Source of the DNA: CAIKZZ01 sp036742455
Lineage (GTDB): Bacteria > Pseudomonadota > Gammaproteobacteria > Steroidobacterales > Steroidobacteraceae
Reading direction: 5' to 3'
NCBI GenBank assembly: GCA_036742455.1
Contig: DAINQU010000045.1
Coordinates: 1-10,310, forward strand
Length of the DNA: 10,310 nucleotides
Under the pieces are notes generated by a model. It ran no database searches and was not told where the DNA came from. It saw only the letters and a program-made list of their open reading frames with translations. A program made the translations under genes and the position numbers. Every line of letters begins with the position of its first letter. Position 1 is the stretch's first letter. Shown piece by piece: positions 5,713 through 10,122 of the stretch.

Positions 5713-6339
5713 CTATCTCCGTTTAGGGATTTGAACCACACCGCGCCGCAGCTCCCGCGTGCGCATGTCCCGCTCGAGCCATTCGCGCGGTTTGAGTTTC
5801 GTAATGTCAGATTCCGCAACATCAAGACAGTTTGCCAAATACTTGCGATCCGACGGGAAAGCGAGCGGGCCAACATGCAGCGCAGCCGCGTTTCCGATTA
5901 CGGTTTTGTCAGATTCGGCGGGCCGTTGAGTGATCGCATACACCGATGCCCCAAAGTGCCGAGATTTGCGCACAATTTCGCCCCATGCGGGCGGAGCTTT
6001 GCCTGGGCTTGTCACGTCCGCCAATTCTTCAATGACCAGCACCGACGGGGCCAGCCGCAGCCACACCCACGCGAGTTGGCAAAAGGCCGCGAAATTTTCC
6101 CGAGTGACGGGGCCGGTAAACGCGGCCCGATATTTGCCAGCGGCCCCCTCTTGCACCTCGGCCCTAATCGAGCGCGCCAGCTCGCGCAGATTCACGCGTT
6201 CTATCCGCAGCTCGCGCGACCATTCGCCGAGCGAATCCCACACGAGCAGCCGCGTCGCGGTGGCGGTTTGCTGGCGCGTCCAAAGTGTTTTGCCTGAGCC
6301 CGTGCTGCCCGCCACCAGCACCACGCGCCCGTCAGTCAT
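5713..6339 (-). CDS. genome-packaging ATPase, PM2 P9 / FtsK-HerA (A32) type, 208 aa
   Basis: The ATPase is expected to drive dsDNA into the preformed, membrane-lined capsid at one vertex. It has a Walker A GSTGSGKT at residues 11-18, directly after a hydrophobic strand; a Walker B-like strand PSVLVIEELAD (98-108), with acidic residues E104 and E105; and an ITQRP segment (136-140) at the place of the sensor/A32 motif. Length agrees with the small packaging ATPases of tailless phages. The start ATG overlaps the previous stop (ATGACTGA). Zot-like proteins of filamentous phages share these motifs, but lack of a C-terminal membrane segment here and the P2-type capsid favour the packaging role. Confidence 0.8.
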   Translation of the reverse strand: MTDGRVVLVAGSTGSGKTLWTRQQTATATRLLVWDSLGEWSRELRIERVNLRELARSIRAEVQEGAAGKYRAAFTGPVTRENFAAFCQLAWVWLRLAPSVLVIEELADVTSPGKAPPAWGEIVRKSRHFGASVYAITQRPAESDKTVIGNAAALHVGPLAFPSDRKYLANCLDVAESDITKLKPREWLERDMRTRELRRGVVQIPKRR

Positions 6340-6811
6340 AACCGGGGAGTGAGCCGGTTACAGGGTTGCCCACGCCCGCCCCCACCCCGTGCAGCTGCTG
6401 GGGGTCAGCTTCACTAGGGGTTTGGGGCGGGGGCGGGCTGGACACTTTAGGACGCGGGCCTAGCCCGGGGAGCTTGCCCCCATTACTAGCCGCTCGCGTC
6501 GCGCAGATCATCGCCGAGCAGGCCACCAGCCGCAGCCAGCACGCATATTTGCCACTCATGCCGCCGGGGAACAGCTGATCTAGGCATTCCCCAAGCGCCC
6601 CGCCCAGCTCCTCGAGCTCGGGCTCGGTGAGCTCCCACTGCGGCAAAGCAGTAACCGCAAGAATGCGCACCAGCCCGGGGGTTAAATCGGAGCAGTTCGC
6701 TTGCGGCTCGGGTTGACCAAGCGCATCGGTTCCCGGTGGTGCCGGTATTACCGGATCGGGCGGAATTGCCGCCTCCGCTATCGCCAAATCCGCGTCTAGA
6801 GTGTTTGTCAT
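6332..6811 (-). CDS. Pro-rich protein with a central helical domain and possible membrane helix, 159 aa
   Basis: A Pro/Ala-rich N-terminus (1-38) leads to a helical core at about 43-106: LTPGLVRILAVTAL, PQWELTEPELEELGGALGE, LDQLFPGG, then a moderately hydrophobic WLRLVACSAMICA that may span the membrane. The tail (110-159) is Pro/Gly-rich and disordered. Four cysteines are present (40, 76, 91, 98, with a fifth at 103). It ends overlapping the ATPase start, so it may serve as its partner or anchor. The ribosome site is poor. I have a vague sense of similar cores in other tailless and filamentous phages but cannot name the family. Confidence 0.65.
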   Translation of the reverse strand: MTNTLDADLAIAEAAIPPDPVIPAPPGTDALGQPEPQANCSDLTPGLVRILAVTALPQWELTEPELEELGGALGECLDQLFPGGMSGKYACWLRLVACSAMICATRAASNGGKLPGLGPRPKVSSPPPPQTPSEADPQQLHGVGAGVGNPVTGSLPGYD

Positions 6812-6827
6812 TCGGTGCTTTTGTTTG

Positions 6828-7187
6828 TCAATCGATTAGCAAACCGGAGCGGGGCCTAGCGGGCTCCGCAGCGGGTCTTAAGGCCGGAGCTGGCACTGGG
6901 GCGGGTTTCGGTGCCGGAGCTGCCGCTGCGGGCTCCTGCGCGGCTGGCGGGCCATCGGGCCCGTAGATGGTGGCCCGATTTAAAAGCCACTCCTGCCCGC
7001 TCTCGCGCCCGTCGGCAAACAACCGCCCGTGATCGGGGCAAACCGCGTAGAGCTTGCCCGCAAACTGATTTGCGCGCCCGCGGGTTGCAAACCGATGCAC
7101 CGCCGCATCCCGTGCGCAGTCCGACACCGGACAGCTCACGATTCCGATAGGGCTGTTTCGCTCCTTGCGCCATCCGGCCCGAGTCAT
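6828..7187 (-). CDS. zinc-ribbon protein with Pro/Ala-rich tail, 119 aa
   Basis: The ATG overlaps the previous stop as ATGA. A CP-x3-C pair (C19, C24) and a CPDH pair (C50, H53), separated by HRFATRGRANQFAGKLYAV, make a likely zinc-binding ribbon; the region is basic, as for nucleic-acid binding. Residues about 78-115 are a low-complexity Pro/Ala stretch (PAPKPAPVPAPA). PM2 is known to use small transcription factors to turn on late genes, at least one with a zinc finger, so this is a candidate late activator; DNA metabolism is the other choice. Function here is inference. Confidence 0.65.
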   Translation of the reverse strand: MTRAGWRKERNSPIGIVSCPVSDCARDAAVHRFATRGRANQFAGKLYAVCPDHGRLFADGRESGQEWLLNRATIYGPDGPPAAQEPAAAAPAPKPAPVPAPALRPAAEPARPRSGLLID

Positions 7188-7381
7188 AACGCGATGCCCA
7201 CATCAGACGCATCGGCATCGAGCAGCGCCGCCGTGGCTGCTCGCTGCGCTTCGTCCAGGGTTTCGGACATGCGCACCTCGCGCAGCGCCGCCCGCAGGCC
7301 CGCATTGATCGAGCGCAGCCGGTCGGATTCAGTGCGCAGGCGGCCAATCTCGGGGCGGGCCGTGAGCGTTCGCCGCTTCAC
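7184..7381 (-). CDS. small coiled-coil protein, 65 aa, GTG start
   Basis: The GTG start overlaps the preceding stop (GTGA) and the end overlaps the next start (ATGA). Residues about 10-50 form one long predicted helix with heptad-like leucines (IGRLRTESDRLRSINAGLRA). No motif or family recognised. Dense translational coupling on both sides supports it as a real gene in the replication part of the operon. Confidence 0.65.
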   Translation of the reverse strand: MKRRTLTARPEIGRLRTESDRLRSINAGLRAALREVRMSETLDEAQRAATAALLDADASDVGIAL

Positions 7382-7602
7382 AGCTGGCCCTCCCGCTTTG
7401 CAACCTCCACCACCTGCGCCGCTTTAGGGGCAAGCTCGGACATGCCCTCAGCGAGCCGCAGCCGCGCCTCCACATGCACAATCCATTGATCCAGCACCAC
7501 GGGTAGATCCGCCAAAAAGCCGCGCGCCAACGGCGAAACTTGCTTCGTCAATTTTTGAAGCGTATTTCGCAGCGCGGTGGTTGGGTCAGCCTGGGCGGTC
7601 AT
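7378..7602 (-). CDS. small helical protein after the replication initiator, 74 aa
   Basis: The ATG overlaps the initiator stop as ATGA. The product is all-helical and amphipathic (LRNTLQKLTKQVSPLARGF, then WIVHVEARLRLAEGMSELA). It occupies the place that a helicase loader has after lambda O, but at 74 aa it has no ATPase motif and no recognisable similarity, so only position suggests a replication link. Confidence 0.65.
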   Translation of the reverse strand: MTAQADPTTALRNTLQKLTKQVSPLARGFLADLPVVLDQWIVHVEARLRLAEGMSELAPKAAQVVEVAKREGQL

Positions 7603-8114
7603 GGTGCGCCCCCTTTGAGTTTGCCGCGTGCAATACCGCGTGCAATAGCTTTGAGCTTCTCCACGTTTTCCCTCCGTTCTGATTCCGAAACGTCATTTTT
7701 GACGTTCTTAGGTTCTTGAAGATTCCCTGACTGTTCTGGGCGCCACGGTGGCGCACCTCCCGCGCCACGCTGGCGCACCGGGGCGCCACGGTGGCGCACC
7801 TCCTGCGCCACACTGGCGCACCCCCGGGCGGCACGCTGCCGCCCCCCCCGATGCACCAATTCACCGCCCGGATGCACGGTGTAGACGTTCGAGCCGCCGA
7901 CGTGCGCCCGCTCGGACAGATGCCCGAGCGCGCGCAGCTCACGCACGGATCGCTGCACGGTGCGACGTGCGAGGCCGGTATCTGCCACCAGCCGAGCAAT
8001 GGAGGGCCAGCACATCCCGTCGGCGTTCGCGCGATAGGCCAACGAGATAAGCACGAGCTTGCAGGGGGCGGAACACTCCACGAGCCACGCGGTTTCCAGT
8101 AGCTCGAAAGACAC
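7599..8114 (-). CDS. winged-helix replication initiator (lambda O-like plan), 171 aa
   Basis: Residues about 19-80 form a typical winged helix-turn-helix (HTH_36 / phage O N-terminal type): LVLISLAYRANADGMCWPSIA, LVADTGLARRTVQRSVREL, then a wing GGSNVYTV. Residues 85-128 are an Arg/Gly/Pro-rich linker whose DNA holds five phased palindromes, and 135-171 is a charged helical C-terminus. In phage lambda the O gene has the same plan: DNA-binding N-domain, origin iterons in the linker, C-domain for recruiting the helicase loader. I infer that this protein binds the iterons and starts theta replication. The start is GTG at 8114, seven bases after the previous stop, with GGTGA upstream. A regulatory HTH role is the alternative. 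Confidence 0.7.
   Translation of the reverse strand: MSFELLETAWLVECSAPCKLVLISLAYRANADGMCWPSIARLVADTGLARRTVQRSVRELRALGHLSERAHVGGSNVYTVHPGGELVHRGGRQRAARGCASVAQEVRHRGAPVRQRGAGGAPPWRPEQSGNLQEPKNVKNDVSESERRENVEKLKAIARGIARGKLKGGAP
7689..7706. repeat. perfect 7-bp inverted repeat beside the iterons
   Basis: AACGTCA and TGACGTT flank a TTTT loop. It lies within the most AT-rich part of the initiator gene (about 7660-7738), about 35 bases from the first iteron, in the place where lambda has its unwinding region. It may be a protein site or a hairpin that forms on melting. Confidence 0.5.
7740..7842. repeat. replication origin candidate: five phased palindromic iterons inside the initiator gene
   Basis: Four 15-bp palindromes of the form GCGCCACNNTGGCGC start at 7740, 7762, 7783 and 7805; the first and third are perfect (GCGCCACGGTGGCGC). 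A fifth, GCGGCACGCTGCCGC at 7828, has changes on both arms that keep the symmetry. Start-to-start distances are 22, 21, 22 and 23 bases, about two helical turns, so a dimer would meet all sites on one DNA face. They encode the linker (about residues 91-125) of the winged-helix protein. The AT-richer stretch 7660-7738 lies on the 3' side of the gene, as in lambda ori. Confidence 0.75.
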
Positions 8115-8120
8115 CCCGCG

Positions 8121-8324
8121 TCACCGGGTAGCCGCATAAACGTAAACCGCTTGTGCGATCGCCACGGTGGCAAATCCCGCGATAGCCAAAGTGGCGCCGA
8201 TAGCGAGCCACACCCGCCGCCGCAGCCGCTCGCGTTCGTAGACCAGCTGCACTACCAGCTGCTCGAGCTGCTCCGTGCGGGTGGGCAGTAAATCGGGCTC
8301 AGGCAGTAATTCCCAGCTGCTCAT
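8121..8324 (-). CDS. small single-span membrane protein, 67 aa
   Basis: I chose the ATG at 8324, which overlaps the preceding stop as ATGA; the longer frame up to 8549 covers a different gene. The protein has an acidic/Leu-rich helical start (MSSWELLPEPDLLPTRTEQL), a basic RERLRRR patch, and a hydrophobic segment at about 38-62 (VWLAIGATLAIAGFATVAIA). The early position differs from the virion membrane proteins, so it might tie replication to the membrane or be an early host-interaction protein. No family recognised. Confidence 0.65.
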   Translation of the reverse strand: MSSWELLPEPDLLPTRTEQLEQLVVQLVYERERLRRRVWLAIGATLAIAGFATVAIAQAVYVYAATR

Positions 8325-8530
8325 ACGCTCACCTGCTCGCGGATCGCCGCGCCCGATTCGATTGCACGCGCGTACTGGTGCAGTTTCTCGGCTGCGACTT
8401 CCACGGGTAGCGAGTTCAGGCCGTTGGCCCATGCCACGCGCCCGAGCTGCTCGAGCAGGACTGCGGTGCGCCGTACTTGGGAGTGAATATCCGCCAGCTC
8501 CAGCGGCAGCTTTTCGGTTCGTAACGTCAT
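8321..8530 (-). CDS. first gene of the early operon, small helical protein, 69 aa
   Basis: ATG at 8530 follows GGGG and a run of six A (on the - strand). The GGGG is one arm of a 10-bp stem in the leader, so its translation may be controlled by RNA folding. The product is soluble and helical (LPLELADIHSQVRRTAVLLE; PVEVAAEKLHQYARAIESG). No family recognised. As the first early gene after the divergent control region it could be regulatory. Confidence 0.65.
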   Translation of the reverse strand: MTLRTEKLPLELADIHSQVRRTAVLLEQLGRVAWANGLNSLPVEVAAEKLHQYARAIESGAAIREQVSV

Positions 8531-8535
8531 TTTTT

Positions 8536-8609
8536 TCCCCAGCTCTCAACGCGGCATTGGGTCGCGGCCCGGGGTCGGGAGCTACCCGAAACGGGCCGCG
8601 AGCTGGGGA
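8536..8609 (-). promoter_or_regulatory. nested hairpin in the early leader that hides the first ribosome site
   Basis: Three stacked stems can form: 10 bp (8600-8609 with 8536-8545), 8 bp directly inside it (8592-8599 with 8564-8571), and 5 bp at the tip (8585-8589 with 8575-8579, loop AGCTA). One side is continuous and the other has an 18-base bulge between the outer and middle stems. The outer stem contains the GGGG that serves the ATG at 8530. Confidence 0.5.
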
Positions 8610-8616
8610 GCACCTA

Positions 8617-8647
8617 AACCCCCCCGGGCCGCAACGGGGTTATTTTT
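8617..8647 (+). terminator. weak terminator-like hairpin before the regulator genes
   Basis: AACCCC (8617-8622) pairs with GGGGTT (8636-8641) and is followed by ATTTTT on the + strand. No + strand gene precedes it closely; it could stop antisense transcripts entering the control region. The stem is short, so the call is tentative. Confidence 0.3.
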
Positions 8648-8678
8648 ATGTTAAGCGCGGCTGCTAATCAAGTAGCAG
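8643..8678 (-). promoter_or_regulatory. possible early leftward promoter with operator
   Basis: On the - strand, TTGATT (8671-8666) and TAAAAA (8648-8643) are 17 bases apart, each matching four of six consensus positions. TTGATT lies inside a perfect inverted repeat, CTGCTA (8661-8666) and TAGCAG (8673-8678), a natural operator for a dimeric repressor. The promoter would drive the early operon starting at 8530. Confidence 0.4.
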
Positions 8679-8738
8679 TTAATATCGCAACCGGTCAAAC
8701 GGTGGCGTACAGTAAAAGCCGGTTACTGGGGAGCAGCC

Positions 8739-9227
8739 ATGTATCAACACGAATTGTTAGACCGAGCCCGCGAGATTTGCGGCAGCGATTACCGCGTTTC
8801 TAAGGAAATCGGGGTTACGGCTGCAGCCATCTCTAGCCTGCGCAACGGCTACGGGGTTATGAAACCAGACACCGCTATACGGCTAGCAGAGCTGATCGGA
8901 GCGGATCCGGTGGTGGTGCTGGTGGGCATCGAGCGAGAGCGAGCGGAGCGTGCCAATTCGCCCACCGCTGCGACGTGGGCGGACATTGCGCGCCGTGTGA
9001 GCGCGGCTGCGGTCGTGATGTCCCTTTCAATTGTCGGTGTAAGTGCCGGAATTTCCGACGTTCACGCTTCGCCGTTGCCGCGTTATGTTCTTGACCAATC
9101 TATACATTATGCGAATTTCGGCGCCCGATTTGCTCGGGCTCTGCTCCGTTTAATCAATCACTTACGGAATGCCGCGCATGGCATAGTTCCCGCTTTAGCT
9201 GTCGGAATGTCCTCATGCGCCGTTTAG
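8739..9227 (+). CDS. XRE-type HTH repressor-like protein with a membrane segment, 162 aa
   Basis: An N-terminal XRE helix-turn-helix (about 4-62) reads DYRVSKEIGVTAAAISSLRNG then a DTAIRLAELIGADP end, followed by a charged helix with a conserved-looking W80 and a hydrophobic segment at about 88-107 (SAAAVVMSLSIVGVSAGI). This plan (HTH, short linker, membrane segment) matches a phage-related family (DUF3693-like) that I associate with Xanthomonas/Stenotrophomonas filamentous phages. A GGGGAG site lies five to six bases before the ATG. The attP core falls in codons about 121-126, so integration would replace the C-terminus and leave HTH and membrane parts. Likely role: repressor of the early leftward promoter. 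Confidence 0.7.
   Translation: MYQHELLDRAREICGSDYRVSKEIGVTAAAISSLRNGYGVMKPDTAIRLAELIGADPVVVLVGIERERAERANSPTAATWADIARRVSAAAVVMSLSIVGVSAGISDVHASPLPRYVLDQSIHYANFGARFARALLRLINHLRNAAHGIVPALAVGMSSCAV
9090..9117 (+). other. dif-like attP site (XerCD recombination)
   Basis: The 28-bp site has a weak XerD-type arm (9090-9100, about 5 of 11 matches to dif), a TATACA centre (9101-9106) and a good XerC-type arm TTATGCGAATT (9107-9117). The core TATACATTATGCGAA is, to my memory, the attP core of Xanthomonas filamentous phages such as XacF1 and Cf1 relatives. The AT-rich site stands out from the GC-rich surroundings. It lies in the repressor gene, and no phage recombinase is encoded. Confidence 0.82.
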
Positions 9228-9526
9228 TGGACAAAATGTCCGCGCCCGCTTTAGCGCGCGCGTTGGGAGTTTCCGCCCGTCAGGTTCGCCGCTGGAAAGC
9301 CGCCGGAGCCATCCCAGAGCACTACCGCGATTTGCTTGCTATCCAAGCCGGTGAGCTCGGCGCCGTGGCCCGCGAGTTTCGCGGCTGGCGCCTCCAGCGC
9401 GGGGCAATCGTTGCCCCTAATGGGGAAACGGTTAAGCCGTCCGAAATACTGCTTATTCCGATCCGGCTGCAGCAAATAGCCGACGCCGCACGCGAGCGCG
9501 CGCGGCCCCGGCAGCTCGAGCTTTAG
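9215..9526 (+). CDS. second small HTH regulator, 103 aa (DUF3653-like)
   Basis: A helix-turn-helix of the terminal phage-regulator kind is visible at about residues 8-41 (SAPALARALGVSARQVRRWKA then IPEHYRDLL). It is followed by a FRGWRLQRGAIVAPNGETVKP segment (55-75), a pattern I associate with DUF3653-type phage proteins. It overlaps the repressor's end by 13 bases. A shorter start at 9236 (MSAPALARAL) is also possible. It is likely a Cro- or excision-control-like partner of the repressor. Its stop overlaps the end of the convergent basic gene by three bases. Confidence 0.65.
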   Translation: MRRLVDKMSAPALARALGVSARQVRRWKAAGAIPEHYRDLLAIQAGELGAVAREFRGWRLQRGAIVAPNGETVKPSEILLIPIRLQQIADAARERARPRQLEL

Positions 9527-9615
9527 CGTTTCGCCCGCTTGCGCCGGCGGAAACGGCCCCGCGAGTCACGCGGGGGCAACGGGGAATTGCCCCGCGTGCA
9601 GCTTTTTTTAGCCAT
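9523..9615 (-). CDS. tiny very basic protein, 30 aa
   Basis: Its ATG lies within the end of the preceding small gene (ATGGCTAA), so it is probably translated by coupling. It is about one-third Arg/Lys and ends RGRFRRRKRAKR, resembling the basic tails of small phage DNA-binding proteins. The opposite-strand terminator is inside this gene. A longer frame up to 9777 exists but overlaps other genes. Confidence 0.5.
   Translation of the reverse strand: MAKKSCTRGNSPLPPRDSRGRFRRRKRAKR
9567..9609 (+). terminator. strong intrinsic terminator of the regulator operon
   Basis: A 12-bp stem with one bulged G (left arm 9567-9579, right arm 9587-9598, loop CGGGGAA) is followed after four bases by seven T on the + strand. 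It lies 41 bases after the stop of the second regulator. The - strand has no T-run after the hairpin, so leftward transcription through the tiny genes is not stopped. Confidence 0.82.
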
Positions 9616-9694
9616 TGCTCGGCGCCTGTTCTGGGGCCGGATCCGCCGGAGCTGGGTCTGCGGGTTGTTCTTCCGTTCGTCTGCGGTTTGCCAT
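9608..9694 (-). CDS. tiny Pro/Ala-rich protein, 28 aa
   Basis: The frame MANRRRTEEQ followed by a PADPAPADPAPEQA repeat is supported by the best ribosome site in the window: GAGGTGAT ending three to four bases before the ATG at 9694, over the stop of the holin gene. Basic start, Pro-rich tail, no membrane segment. It may act with the holin, or exist to set coupling for the basic gene that follows. Confidence 0.6.
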   Translation of the reverse strand: MANRRRTEEQPADPAPADPAPEQAPSNG

Positions 9695-9703
9695 GCGATC
9701 ACC

Positions 9704-10120
9704 TCACGTTGATTTAGAAATAGAGCCCGTGGCCCGTTCAACGGTGCGCAGCGTTGCCACACCCGAGAGCGTGCCAAATAGGGTCAAAAGCGTTCCCGAA
9801 TCGAGAGCTGGCGGGTTTGGGACGTGATATATGCCGGACGCCCACGCAAGCAGTGGCTGCGCGATAAACCCATAGGCCACGCCAAAGCCGCACACCCAGC
9901 CAACGAACGGGCGCCAGTTTCCGCGAAAGGCCGACGGGCTCCCCGCTTCCACCTGATCGATTTGCTGCTGTCCAAGCGCAAGCTTCAGCTGGGCATCGAG
10001 CTCTGCCAAATCACCCGACTGCGCCAGCTGCATTGCTTGCAATTTCGCCGCGGCCGCCGCCTGCGGGTCTGGTATCACTTTTTCGAGCAGCGCCAGCACC
10101 GGCTGCAACCAAGGCCACAT
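9704..10120 (-). CDS. holin, 3-TM GTA type, 138 aa
   Basis: The protein has a helical amphipathic start (about 1-58) with Gln/Ala/Leu repeats, then the hallmark FRGNWRPFVGWVCGFGVAY (65-83) and a hydrophobic stretch FIAQPLLAWA, a PALDSG break (104-109), and a third hydrophobic segment LLTLFGTLSGVATLRTVER (111-129). This matches the family 'holin of 3 TMs, for gene-transfer release'. It would make lesions in the inner membrane at the end of the cycle to release the wall-degrading enzyme. GGAG lies about ten bases before the ATG, over the preceding stop. Confidence 0.82.
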   Translation of the reverse strand: MWPWLQPVLALLEKVIPDPQAAAAAKLQAMQLAQSGDLAELDAQLKLALGQQQIDQVEAGSPSAFRGNWRPFVGWVCGFGVAYGFIAQPLLAWASGIYHVPNPPALDSGTLLTLFGTLSGVATLRTVERATGSISKST

Positions 10121-10122
10121 GC

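Noticed and set aside
5713..6339. Zot-type assembly ATPase of a filamentous phage
   Set aside because: No C-terminal membrane segment and no filamentous coat genes; a P2-like capsid gene is present instead.
7740..7842. CRISPR array
   Set aside because: Repeat units are 15-bp palindromes with spacers of only 6-8 bases and lie inside a coding frame; iterons fit far better.
7748..8102. Long + strand frames over the initiator gene
   Set aside because: They are opened by the repeated GC-rich palindromes and have no ribosome site; the - strand frame has the HTH domain and fits the operon.
8121..8549. 142-aa - strand frame as one protein
   Set aside because: The upstream half overlaps the 69-aa gene in another frame; the ATGA-coupled start at 8324 gives a clean membrane protein.
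8646..8656. TTATGTTAAGC, close to the XerD half of dif
   Set aside because: No XerC arm or matching centre is next to it, and the better site is at 9090-9117. It probably is just AT-rich promoter DNA.
9523..9777. 84-aa - strand frame as one protein
   Set aside because: Its first two-thirds overlap the holin end and the 28-aa gene; only the last 30 codons have a coupled start and a clear composition.
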